A stretch of DNA of 45,635 bases, from contig JAUILP010000023.1 in the NCBI GenBank assembly GCA_030432875.1, positions 1-45,635 on the forward strand, in the 5' to 3' direction. Of this stretch, positions 8,670 through 17,127 are shown piece by piece; position 1 is the first letter of the stretch; each line of letters starts with the position of its first letter. Position numbers and translations under genes: made by a program. Below the pieces are notes generated by a model. The model searched no databases and had not been told where the DNA came from. It saw only the letters and a program-made list of their open reading frames with translations. This stretch comes from Oligoflexia bacterium. GTDB taxonomy: Bacteria; Bdellovibrionota_B; Oligoflexia; Oligoflexales; JAGOVF01.

Positions 8670-10439
8670 CTTGCCATTTTCCAGATATAAAACCTCGTCG
8701 GCAAAGTCTTTTACGATTTGCCGATGAGCTACCATAACAATTGTTGCCCCGTGACGCACAAATTTTTGCATCTCGCCCAGAATCATGATTTCACTTTGAG
8801 GATCTAAGGCCGAAGTCCCCTCGTCGATAAAATTAAGAGGGTGAGCATGATAAAACATCCGCGCGATAAAAAGCCGCTGAATCTCACCACCGGAAAGACT
8901 GCGTCCTGTGAGTAAGCTGGTTTTTTCTTTTTGAGGGAGTTTATCGATGTAGTTTTTTGCTTGAGCTTTTGCTAAAGCCTCATCAAGGAGCTCGGGATCA
9001 TAAGTCTCCAAAGGATAAACGCAGTTCTGCCAAATGAGGTCCCTAATAGGTGTGATGCGCTGCGGAACCCAGATGAACTTCAATTTGAGGTCTTTTAGAG
9101 ACGCGGAGTATTGAACGTCGCCTTGGCTTGGCACTAATTCCTTTGTCAAGACTTTCAGCAGCGTCGATTTTCCTGCCCCAGTTTTGCCATAAATCGCGTA
9201 AAATTTTCCTTTTTTAAAAGAATAAGAGAGATCATTGATCACAGGCGCAGCTTGGGAAGACTCATAATGTAAGGAAATATTTTTGCAGGCAACGGCTATT
9301 CCGTGCTCGGGGTTTAAACAAAAATCAGTAGGCAGCCAAATAGTGTTTTTTTTGTTTTCTGAAAAATAGTCATAAAGTGTCAATGTCCGCGAGACGGCAG
9401 AAGAGGCTTCGCGATTGATGTTGTAATATTTGCCAAACTTACTCGCAGACTGAGAGATAAAGGCAATGGTCGTAAAAAAATTGAGGATGATAGCCCCGCT
9501 TAAGGACTGAGAATTCGTTTCATTGAGTGCCACGGCAAACACAATAGCCACAGCTCCAATAGCCGCAAATTCACTAATTGCAGAACTTTTCGCTTTCGCG
9601 TTGGCGGCTTTTTCCTGACCTTTAAGAAGTGACGCCAAAAAATGGCTAAGCCGCGATTCTTCTATGTCTTCCGAATGATAATGCTTAATCGTTTCAATGC
9701 CCAAAAAACGCTGCTGTACCCATTCACTTAAGGCCGCAAAATCTTTTAAAATACCATCTGATCTGCGTCTGATTTTTTTTCCATAACGCGAAATTAGGGC
9801 AACAAAAGGAACGATACCCAGTAAAAAAATAAAGGTCAGTTTGTAGGAGATGATAAAAAGGGTCGCGGTTAAAACAGAGACCTGAATAATCTCCCTGGGC
9901 AGTCCCCCGTAAAAACGCACAAAATATTCCCTAATCATCCGAATATCATGGGTAATACCCGTATATAATCGGTCCTCGTAGGAGCCATATTCGCCGTCAC
10001 GTCTTGGCAAATCAAGATCAACCGAGAGATAAGCATTGACGATTTTTTGCCGAATTTTTCCGGCAAGGCGCTCGCCGATATTTTCTATGAGGTACCACTG
10101 ACTAACAAAAAAGAGAAATCGCGCCGTCCCGGCGACAACGAGCAATAAAGGCAGCGCTTCTAAGATCATTTGACGAGGCAGGCTCTGGATGTGCCAAATA
10201 AAGTCGACCCCCTTAGCCATTATTGGCCCAAGAAGACTGCTAAATTCTACTTGAGCCGCGGTATTTGCTGCGCTTCCCGGACTCATAAACAGTTGCAGGA
10301 GTGGCCCAACCACTACGGCGAAAAAAGCTGTCGAGACCGCGAGACCACACGATAAGACAATATTAAGAACCAGCAAAATGCGGTATGTTTTTGCTGTTTG
10401 AGAAATCAAGTTATTTTTTTTTAGCTTATCAGCTTGCAT
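8661..10439 (-). CDS. ABC exporter, fused membrane and ATPase domains
   Basis: The 592-aa half-transporter has an N-terminal membrane domain of about six helices (residues 20-330) and a C-terminal ATPase. The ATPase shows Walker A GKTGAGKST near 418, signature LSGGE near 513, Walker B-like LNFIDEGTSALD near 535 and an H-loop AHRQ near 570, so all catalytic elements are present. It would act as a homodimer in the inner membrane; the substrate is not evident (MsbA/peptide-type exporters are the nearest shape). A strong terminator lies just upstream after clpP, leaving little room for a promoter. It may depend on read-through or start from the T-rich stretch at 10440-10476. Confidence 0.88.
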   Translation of the reverse strand: MQADKLKKNNLISQTAKTYRILLVLNIVLSCGLAVSTAFFAVVVGPLLQLFMSPGSAANTAAQVEFSSLLGPIMAKGVDFIWHIQSLPRQMILEALPLLLVVAGTARFLFFVSQWYLIENIGERLAGKIRQKIVNAYLSVDLDLPRRDGEYGSYEDRLYTGITHDIRMIREYFVRFYGGLPREIIQVSVLTATLFIISYKLTFIFLLGIVPFVALISRYGKKIRRRSDGILKDFAALSEWVQQRFLGIETIKHYHSEDIEESRLSHFLASLLKGQEKAANAKAKSSAISEFAAIGAVAIVFAVALNETNSQSLSGAIILNFFTTIAFISQSASKFGKYYNINREASSAVSRTLTLYDYFSENKKNTIWLPTDFCLNPEHGIAVACKNISLHYESSQAAPVINDLSYSFKKGKFYAIYGKTGAGKSTLLKVLTKELVPSQGDVQYSASLKDLKLKFIWVPQRITPIRDLIWQNCVYPLETYDPELLDEALAKAQAKNYIDKLPQKEKTSLLTGRSLSGGEIQRLFIARMFYHAHPLNFIDEGTSALDPQSEIMILGEMQKFVRHGATIVMVAHRQIVKDFADEVLYLENGKLT

Positions 10440-10467
10440 GATATTTTTCAGGACTGAGGTACAATTT

Positions 10468-10505
10468 ATAAAAAAAAACTGCGCTGACTACTCATCAGCA
10501 CAGTT
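10468..10505 (-). terminator. Rho-independent terminator of clpP
   Basis: On the minus strand an 11-bp stem (AACTGTGCTGA with TCAGCGCAGTT, one G-U pair) and a 7-base loop are followed by about ten T. It lies 30 bases after the clpP stop. Confidence 0.85.
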
Positions 10506-10534
10506 GATAAAATAACGACAAAAAGAGAAGATGG

Positions 10535-11128
10535 CTATTTTATTTCGCTCACATTCGTGATGATTTTGGAAATTAAGCCGTATTTAAGGGCTTCTGGTGC
10601 TGTCATCCAATAATCGCGCACCGTATCTTTTTCTACTTTTTCTAGGGGCTGAGCGCATGCTTCTGCCAGTAGCTCGTTTATTTTCGCCCGAGTCTTTAAT
10701 ATCTCATTAGCGGTGATCTCTAGGTCAGAAGCTTGGCCATAAATTTGGCCCATGATCAAAGGCTGATGAATAAGAAAGCGCGCATTGGGCATAGAATAAC
10801 GCAGGGGCTTTTTAGCGGCAATATTGATGATCGTCGCAATACTCGCACAAAGCCCCGTATTTATAATACGGACTTCACTGCGCAAATACCGAATTGTATC
10901 ATAAATCGCAAAACCGCTGTTGACCTCACCACCTGGGCTATTGAGATAAATAGTGATGGGTTCATTTTTTATCGCATCCAAGGTAATCAGTTGCGATACC
11001 ACTTTTTTAGCCACGGCAGAGTTGATCCCTTCAGAAATCATCAAACTACGGTACTCAAAAAGGCGCATATCATCCATCTGGTTAAAGATTTTTTGAAGGT
11101 CATTATTTAATATTTCTGAGCTCGACAT
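10535..11128 (-). CDS. clpP: ATP-dependent Clp protease proteolytic subunit
   Basis: This 197-aa serine peptidase forms the tetradecameric chamber that degrades proteins unfolded by ClpX or ClpA. The triad is complete: Ser96 in GLCASIATI, His121 in FLIHQP, Asp172 in VRDYWMT, and the oxyanion-loop motif YLNSPGGEVNSG is present. Length matches the family. AAGGAG precedes the ATG. It lies directly downstream of priA on the same strand; no clpX or tig is nearby, which differs from the common tig-clpP-clpX order. Its stop codon is TAG, showing that amber is a normal stop in this genome. Confidence 0.95.
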   Translation of the reverse strand: MSSSEILNNDLQKIFNQMDDMRLFEYRSLMISEGINSAVAKKVVSQLITLDAIKNEPITIYLNSPGGEVNSGFAIYDTIRYLRSEVRIINTGLCASIATIINIAAKKPLRYSMPNARFLIHQPLIMGQIYGQASDLEITANEILKTRAKINELLAEACAQPLEKVEKDTVRDYWMTAPEALKYGLISKIITNVSEIK

Positions 11129-11247
11129 CGTTTTTCTCCTTTATATGATTGTTCCCTATATAGTTTAGGATGAGATGCTAAAAAAAGCTATGCCCCCCTG
11201 GGAAAAAAATAATCTCCTAGGGAACTTGGGGTGGGTTTTGAGGATAA

Positions 11248-13704
11248 TTACATAAAGTCGATGGGATCAACATCAATTTTGATATCTACGCCAGGGCTAT
11301 GGTCTTTAAACGCTCGGAGAAAGGCATCCAAAATTTTTCGTCCGCCGCTAACGGAACGTGTGGTGATCAAAAGAGAACGGCGATGTTTTTTCTTGATGAC
11401 ATCAATCGGTGGCATAAGAACAGGAGTTATTTTGACTTTGCTAAACTGATCAGGATAGAGACGTATGATTTTTGAACGCCAGCTATTAATTGCCTGACTC
11501 ATTTTTGCGAGTTTCTCCACATTTGTACTGGAAAGCTCGATCGCGATCAGCCGCGAAAAAGGCGGATAATCGAGAGCTTGCCTGAGCCTAAGTTCTGCAT
11601 CAGCAAAACCGTCAAAGTCTTGTTTTGCAGCCAAGCGCAGTAAGGGGTGATCCCCCCTAAGGGTTTGGAGAAGGACTAAGCCCTCATTTTCAGCCCGGCC
11701 AGCCCGGCCTGCGGCTTGGACTATAAGCTGAAATGTCCGTTCGCCAGCCCTTAGATCTGGCAAATCTAAAAGCTGATCAACATCAAGAATCACGACAAGG
11801 GTGACACCGGGAAAATCATGGCCTTTAGCAATAAGCTGTGTGCCCACCAACATTTGCGTTTCGCCAGCGCGAAATGCCGCAAGCTCCTTTTCCAAAAAAT
11901 GCCTTTGCACGGTGAGGTCCGAATCGATGCGGGCAATATGGGTTTTGGGAAAAAGTTCTTTGAGGATGCGCTCAATTTTTTGACTTCCGTAGCCAATGGC
12001 TAGAAAACTCTTCTCAGGTTTTTCTTGCAGTAGTGTTTTTACGTGTTTTCTTAAACCGCAATAATGGCAATAAAGATGTTCGCCATTTTTATGAAGGGTA
12101 AGACTAATCGAACAATTGGGGCACTGAACGGGACTCCCCTCTGAAACATCATAAAGATAAGAGGCATAACCCCTGCGACTGACAATCACCATAATTTGTT
12201 GCTGGGCATCGAGAGTTTTTTGCATGGTGGTCAAAATTTCGGGATGGAGCGGAATTTGCCAGGGCTCGGTTTTTTTAAATGCTCCTAGATTTTGGCTTAG
12301 GAGCAGTTCTTTAGTGGATTTTGGGAGCGGGCTTTGCAGCGAAATCACATGGGGCAGAGGCCGGGTATGGACCCTTTCCAGAAGCTTTAGCCACAAATAA
12401 CGCCCAGTTTTCGCATTGTAGTAACTTTCTAGGGACGGGGTGGCACTTCCGAGTATAACCAAGGCCCCTTCTTTCTGGCCTCGCATAATGGCAAAATCCC
12501 TGCCGTGATAGGTTAAACCGCTTGTTTGCTTATAACTCGTATCATGTTCTTCATCAACGATGATAAGTTTGAGGTTTTGAAAGGGCGCAAACAAAGCTGA
12601 ACGCGGCCCAATCAAAATGCGCGCAGCTCCACTGCGGATACGTTCAAGCTCTCGCGCTCTTTCCGCGTCTAGCAAGCCAGAATGAACTACCGCAACGTAC
12701 GCACCAAAGCGCTCTGTAAAAATCTTAGTCATTTGCGGGGTCAGTGCGATTTCGGGTAAAAGGAGTAAGGTCTGGGGATGCGTAGGTAACTTAGCCCCAG
12801 AGGCAAAGAGATGGGCCATGGCATGCACGTAGATCTCAGTCTTTCCTGAACCTGTGACACCTTGTAATAAAATGGGTTTATAAATCTTGTCACGAAGGCT
12901 TTGCTCCCAGTGACGCTTGATCTCTGTAAAAATTTCTCGCTGCCGTGGGGTGAGTATTTTTAAGTTTTCCCCTAGCAACACGCTCTCAAAGTCTTGAGAT
13001 GCATCCTTATTATGGTCAGTCTCGGGCAAAGCCTCTTTTTCTTTTTCATTTTCAGGATATAAATGCCCTGAAGGCGCTGAATGTTGGCCTTTGGCACCCA
13101 TAATACTGCGGGTTTTCGTCTGGCTTTCTTTTATTATGGTCATCAGGCGGAGTTTTGCTAGGGTTTTCAGGTCCCAGCGCCCCCAGTCCTCATGTAGAAG
13201 AGTCACGTGCTGCCATTTTTTCCGCAGCTGCGCCAGGCTTAACTTGCTGCGTTGATTGAACAATGCCTTGAGCAAGGCCCCGCGCCCCAGTTCGTCCCCT
13301 TCGCCGCGAAGCTCTAGCATCCCCGCTTCAGTTAAGACGCCGTATTCCTTTTTTTTGACATAAGATTCGGCGGGCATCATGGTTTTAAAAACTTCGCCGA
13401 GCGGGTGCGCATAATACTGAGCGAGCCAGTGAGCCAGTTCCATGAGCTCCTCAGTAAAAAAAGGCACCAGATCAATGACTTCTTTGATGTTTTTTATTTT
13501 TTCTTGGGAGATATTGGGTGGGAGGGCCACGTCCTTCTGGACGATCACCCCAATGAGCTCTCGGGACCCAAAAGGGACAAGGACTCGTCCCCCGACACCC
13601 AGCAGCTCAGGACCTTTATAGGTAAATATTTGGTTCACGGGAACCGGCAGGGAAATCCCATAATATATTGAATTTATATCATTAATATGTGAAATCTCCG
13701 TCAA
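11248..13704 (-). CDS. priA: Primosomal replication restart helicase PriA, one zinc site lost
   Basis: The 818-aa protein restarts stalled forks and loads the replicative helicase. Visible are the N-terminal DNA-binding part, Walker A GVTGSGKTEIY, the DEEH box, VSRRGYAS, and C-terminal helicase motifs (GTQLIAKGHDFPG, QAAGRAGRAE). Of the eight zinc cysteines of E. coli PriA, the inner set is kept (CPNC near 526, CHYC near 546), but the outer set is gone: the positions of C436/C439 are D and E, and those of C476/C479 are L and K. A non-conserved linker of about 50 residues (around 200-250) precedes the helicase core. The start is TTG with no clear ribosome site; no in-frame ATG is near, so the exact start is uncertain. 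Confidence 0.93.
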   Translation of the reverse strand: MTEISHINDINSIYYGISLPVPVNQIFTYKGPELLGVGGRVLVPFGSRELIGVIVQKDVALPPNISQEKIKNIKEVIDLVPFFTEELMELAHWLAQYYAHPLGEVFKTMMPAESYVKKKEYGVLTEAGMLELRGEGDELGRGALLKALFNQRSKLSLAQLRKKWQHVTLLHEDWGRWDLKTLAKLRLMTIIKESQTKTRSIMGAKGQHSAPSGHLYPENEKEKEALPETDHNKDASQDFESVLLGENLKILTPRQREIFTEIKRHWEQSLRDKIYKPILLQGVTGSGKTEIYVHAMAHLFASGAKLPTHPQTLLLLPEIALTPQMTKIFTERFGAYVAVVHSGLLDAERARELERIRSGAARILIGPRSALFAPFQNLKLIIVDEEHDTSYKQTSGLTYHGRDFAIMRGQKEGALVILGSATPSLESYYNAKTGRYLWLKLLERVHTRPLPHVISLQSPLPKSTKELLLSQNLGAFKKTEPWQIPLHPEILTTMQKTLDAQQQIMVIVSRRGYASYLYDVSEGSPVQCPNCSISLTLHKNGEHLYCHYCGLRKHVKTLLQEKPEKSFLAIGYGSQKIERILKELFPKTHIARIDSDLTVQRHFLEKELAAFRAGETQMLVGTQLIAKGHDFPGVTLVVILDVDQLLDLPDLRAGERTFQLIVQAAGRAGRAENEGLVLLQTLRGDHPLLRLAAKQDFDGFADAELRLRQALDYPPFSRLIAIELSSTNVEKLAKMSQAINSWRSKIIRLYPDQFSKVKITPVLMPPIDVIKKKHRRSLLITTRSVSGGRKILDAFLRAFKDHSPGVDIKIDVDPIDFM

Positions 13705-13795
13705 TTAGCGCGTCATTTCGCCTCTAGTGGCATAGTATCTAATCTCTCGTCTTCTCCAAAGCCCTAAGTTATGGTAAGATGATTTTTCTATTTTT

Positions 13796-13810
13796 CTTGC
13801 ATGATGCAAG
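13796..13810. promoter_or_regulatory. 15-base palindrome upstream of rpsR
   Basis: CTTGCAT-G-ATGCAAG is a perfect palindrome with 7-bp arms, about 107 bases before the rpsR start and in the divergent priA/rpsR interval. It could be an operator or a small hairpin; no evidence separates these. Confidence 0.3.
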
Positions 13811-13917
13811 TAGTTAGTGTATTTTCCCTCTTTTAGCGTTTTATGTTACTTGGAAAATTTTTATGAATAATCCTTAGTAATGACCAAATAAAGAGACCTA
13901 TAACGGCGGAGTAATTA

Positions 13918-14379
13918 ATGGCAATTAATCAGGCAATAAATGGCAAGAGACGTAAACGAGTCATGGTACGTAGAAAACGATTTGTCGATCCCAGTATCCT
14001 TATCGACTACAAAAACCCTGAGGGACTTAAACGCTTTGTAACAGATCGCGGTAAAATTATACCTAGGCGCATTTCCGGTGCCACTGCGGAACAACAGCGT
14101 CAAATTTGCAATGCTATTAAGAGAGCACGTTATTTATCTCTTCTTCCTTATACTGTTGCTCATCGCACTGAAAAAGGTTTCTTTGGTGAAGTTGCCTCTT
14201 TGAGCGCCTTCTCTTCGGCTATGTCCATGCGTAATAGACCAGGTGCACCGCGCCATGGTGGCGATGGCGGCGGCGAAGGCGGCGGACGGTATGAAGGCGG
14301 TGGCGGACGATATGAAGGTGGTGGCGATGGCGGTGGTTACCGAGGTGGAGACCGTGACCGCAATCGCGATGAGGATTAA
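13918..14379 (+). CDS. rpsR: 30S ribosomal protein bS18 with Gly/Arg-rich C-terminal tail
   Basis: Residues about 18-90 are a clear bS18: [33 protein letters not shown] followed by [19 protein letters not shown]. bS18 binds bS6 and 16S rRNA on the small-subunit platform. Normal length is about 75-95 residues; this one has 153, the excess being a tail of Gly, Arg, Tyr and Asp with repeated [10 protein letters not shown] units (about 118-153). The GGCGGAG ribosome site is strong. rpmB and a tiny basic protein follow on the same strand. rpsF, its usual partner, is not upstream. The tail resembles RGG-type RNA-binding low-complexity regions, but its role is unknown. Confidence 0.93.
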   Translation: MAINQAINGKRRKRVMVRRKRFVDPSILIDYKNPEGLKRFVTDRGKIIPRRISGATAEQQRQICNAIKRARYLSLLPYTVAHRTEKGFFGEVASLSAFSSAMSMRNRPGAPRHGGDGGGEGGGRYEGGGGRYEGGGDGGGYRGGDRDRNRDED

Positions 14380-14507
14380 GACTTTTTAGAGTTTGAATAA
14401 ATATCTTCCTACCTAAAATTTTTTAGGAAATTATTTTGACTCTGTGAGTGTTTAAGAACAAATATATATAAAAAATTGTTAATTTTTGTCATTTGAGGAA
14501 TAAATTT

Positions 14508-14738
14508 ATGTCACGCCGTTGTGAGCTTTCAGGCAAGGGAATTCAGTCAGGACATAGGGTCTCTCACTCTAACGTCAAAACAAAGCACCGATTTTTACCA
14601 AATCTGCATAAAAAGCGCTTTTGGTCAGATCTGCTCAATAAGTTTGTTACACTTAAGGTTTCTGCGGCATGCATCAGAACAATCGACAAAGTCGGTTTAG
14701 ATCTCTATGCAAAGCGCCAAGGCATCACATTAAAATAA
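14508..14738 (+). CDS. rpmB: 50S ribosomal protein bL28
   Basis: The 76-aa product starts MSRRCELSGKG and continues GHRVSHSNVKTKHRFLPNL, the bL28 signature of the large subunit. I use ATG 14508 with GAGGA 9 bases upstream, not the in-frame TTG at 14493, because bL28 proteins begin at this Met. It follows rpsR after 128 bases containing a short AT-rich palindrome. Confidence 0.95.
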   Translation: MSRRCELSGKGIQSGHRVSHSNVKTKHRFLPNLHKKRFWSDLLNKFVTLKVSAACIRTIDKVGLDLYAKRQGITLK

Positions 14739-14802
14739 ATTTTTTTTCGCCTTTGCGCATAGCGCTCAGCTGCGAACTATTTTCAAGGAGAGATTAAAAA
14801 TC

Positions 14803-14934
14803 ATGGGAAAACGTGACAACCGCAAAACCCAAAAAATGCGCCGCAGAAAATCCTGGAAACGAATGAAAGCCCGCATTAAAGCCCGAATCGCTGCAGGTTC
14901 CGCAGCCAGTAGCGGTAGCAAAAAAACAAAGTAA
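14803..14934 (+). CDS. Tiny basic protein, possibly AURKAIP1/COX24-like
   Basis: The 43-aa ORF MGKRDNRKTQ... has about 45 percent Lys+Arg and contains KMRRRKSWKRMKARIKARI. CAAGGAG lies 14 bases before the ATG and a strong terminator follows the stop. Very small basic proteins of this kind downstream of ribosomal genes are annotated as AURKAIP1/COX24-domain (mS38-like) or bTHX-type ribosomal proteins; the KMRRRK core favours the former, but similarity cannot be scored here. The Ala/Ser/Gly end is not basic. It is probably part of the ribosome, by position and composition. Confidence 0.7.
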   Translation: MGKRDNRKTQKMRRRKSWKRMKARIKARIAAGSAASSGSKKTK

Positions 14935-14971
14935 TTTATTAAGGCTTCATTTAACCGTACCTTTTTCTATT

Positions 14972-15060
14972 GCCTGACGCCAAACAAAGAGACTAAATTT
15001 TGACCAGTACTTTGCGTAACTTGGTAATTTTAAGGTCCTTGGCTTCAGGCTTTTATTTTT
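14972..15060 (+). terminator. Branched terminator after the ribosomal-protein genes
   Basis: GCCTGACGCCAA (14972-14983) pairs with TTGGCTTCAGGC (15039-15050) with one mismatch, enclosing a second GACC/GGTC pairing, and is followed by TTTTATTTTT. The long loop is unusual for a simple terminator. Confidence 0.6.
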
Positions 15061-15112
15061 AATGAACAAATTATTGGCAGTTTTAATTTATAAAACCATT
15101 GAGAAGTATTTT

Positions 15113-16231
15113 TTAAAATGTCATGGTGGTTTTTGCGGAAATAGCCCAGCGCCTATCCATTCTTTGCCCCGGTGTTTCTCCTAACTCAACGGCATAATTT
15201 ACCACTTCAAATCTGACCAAATAAAGGTCCGCGAAAGCCCCCATACTAAAATAACCCTCATTGAATCCGCTTTGCAGTCCAACATCCAAATCACGTGTGA
15301 AATAGCTGGTTCCAAATTCGCTGCCAAAATGTATCAGACGCATAAAAGCATATGACTCTGGATTAGCAATGTCCTGAAGATCACAGTAAATGTCCCAGTT
15401 CCAGCGCTTTCCTATGACTACGCGCCACGTACTTCCCAGACTTATACGCATAGGAAGTGGGGGGGGATTTAGGTCTGATTTGTTCATCGCACCGCCGTAA
15501 CCGGCATTTTCAACCAGTAACCCTAAGCGCCAGGACTCACTTTTTGCCCAGGTAATCCCAATATCAGACGTGAGTCCCATACCAGATCTCTGGGGTATGA
15601 TATCGTCAATTTGCTTACTGGAAGGAGGAAGAAAATCCATGACATCCGAAAAGGCTAAATCGCCATGAATGTAATACCGATAATAAGGTTTTAGATTTAG
15701 GCCCAAAAAAAGTTTTTTAGGAACTAGAGCGTAAGCATAGGCGATATTAGTCCCCATTATAGTATCGGACTCCAGTTCCACCTCAGGGATCGCAGGCACA
15801 CGCATATCGATGAAATTGCTATTGGCGACAAAAGGCGAAATTTCAAAACTATAGATTCGCACTCCTAGCGGCATGAACTGGTTGCGCAAATACTGTCTCT
15901 TGCCAAAACGGTCGGAGAACGTATCTAAAACTTTTAAGAGCCCATCATTGGCAAAATCGATTTTTGTCAGGTCGCTTATGGTCTCCAGTGAATTTTCCCC
16001 AACAAAAAAATCAAATTCAAGAGGCCGCAACTGAAAAATAATCTTGTCCGCTTCAGCCAAAGTCGCAGGATTGCCTTTAGTGGCATCATCCGTATCAAAT
16101 GAGGCGACAAAAGTATTGCCCCGTCCCTGAAAACGAGCCGATTCCATCAATCTTTTCTGTTCTTTGGCCTTAAGGACCGAATTTGTACCCAACAAAAGAA
16201 AAAAAAGGAACAAAGACGTGGATAAACGCAT
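15113..16231 (-). CDS. Outer-membrane beta-barrel protein, PorV/TraF-like
   Basis: The 372-aa product has a signal peptide (about 1-22) and then ARFQGRGNTFVASFDTDDATKGNPATLAEA (about 32-60 region), which matches the start of OmpP1/FadL, PorV and TraF_2-type barrels (GxGxxFVAxxDD..A...NPA.L). Alternating hydrophobic strands run through the rest and the last residue is Phe, the usual barrel-assembly signal. It should sit in the outer membrane; cargo or role is not deducible. It is a single gene converging on the ribosomal-protein group. Confidence 0.65.
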   Translation of the reverse strand: MRLSTSLFLFFLLLGTNSVLKAKEQKRLMESARFQGRGNTFVASFDTDDATKGNPATLAEADKIIFQLRPLEFDFFVGENSLETISDLTKIDFANDGLLKVLDTFSDRFGKRQYLRNQFMPLGVRIYSFEISPFVANSNFIDMRVPAIPEVELESDTIMGTNIAYAYALVPKKLFLGLNLKPYYRYYIHGDLAFSDVMDFLPPSSKQIDDIIPQRSGMGLTSDIGITWAKSESWRLGLLVENAGYGGAMNKSDLNPPPLPMRISLGSTWRVVIGKRWNWDIYCDLQDIANPESYAFMRLIHFGSEFGTSYFTRDLDVGLQSGFNEGYFSMGAFADLYLVRFEVVNYAVELGETPGQRMDRRWAISAKTTMTF

Positions 16232-17127
16232 GATCTATAAGATCCTTATCGGAAAATAGATGATTTTTTTTAAGAGGCTCACGTTTATTATATATTATTT
16301 CATATTTATTGCTAAGGGTCTGGGGTATCTAGATTTACTAATCCACATTAGAGGCTCGAGCTAGCCCGTGAATAGGAACTTGCTGGCTAATCCAAGTGAA
16401 GGCTCGATACACCCGACTAACAGGTGCTTTCGAGACTCTTTGTCGTTTAACTTAATTCCCCATAAAAATCCGCCTTTGCGCATGATTGAATTTTTTTTTG
16501 CTTAGCGGCTTCTGGGTTTTACTTAATCAGGACCTAGCAATAAGGAGCTATCTCCAGGCAAATCGCTCAGCTAGCAAAAATCGAAGAATTTTCACCGGAC
16601 CTATAGTTTATTTGAGGAACAGGTTATTGCTATGAATAAGTTTGAAATTATCGAACGCGGTATAGTGGCCATGGTGAAATTAGATCTTGGAGATAAGGGA
16701 TTTGGAGGCCTTTTGACTCCCTGTTAAAACAACTTTGAGGAGGGAGTTTTACAGAAAAGTTTCATCTTAAAAGTTTCTTTAAAAAAGTCGGAATTTTTAA
16801 GGTTAGATCACCCATTCATTTGCGTTGGTCCATAAAGCTCCCATCCTTGGAGCTTCATTACCGATTTAAAAATATTTTTGTCCTTTATAGCACAACATCT
16901 AATAATTCTAGCGGTGTTAATTCATGGCATGTATCTTTTTTTTCTCTTATCAATTGATTGGTTTTGTAATCTTCTACAATCTCATTTATTTTATCAATGA
17001 TATCTGAATTGTTAAACTTGATACAGGTGGTTCTATAACTATCCAGAGCTGACAATAGTAATAAAGGAATCCAGAGTACTATTATTTAAGGGTGTACTAA
17101 AACCTATTAGCTCTCCCACATCATAGC
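16232..17127. other. 896-bp interval with decayed or small ORFs
   Basis: No full gene is visible. A 31-codon ORF at 16632-16727 (+; MNKFEIIERGIVAM...) has only a distant GAGG. A minus-strand open frame at 16885-17085 is described separately. The part next to the barrel gene probably holds its promoter, but no confident -35/-10 pair was picked. Confidence 0.4.
16885..17055 (-). pseudogene. Fragment of a small exported protein
   Basis: The open frame encodes about 56 residues from a TTG (17053-17055), LSALDSYRTTCIKF... to ...TPLELLDVVL, ending TAA. It is preceded in frame by a hydrophobic stretch (IVLWIPLLLL) that looks like a signal peptide but has no start codon before an in-frame stop. Composition is protein-like. 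It may be the rest of a small secreted protein like those at 26-30 kb; no family recognised. Confidence 0.3.
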
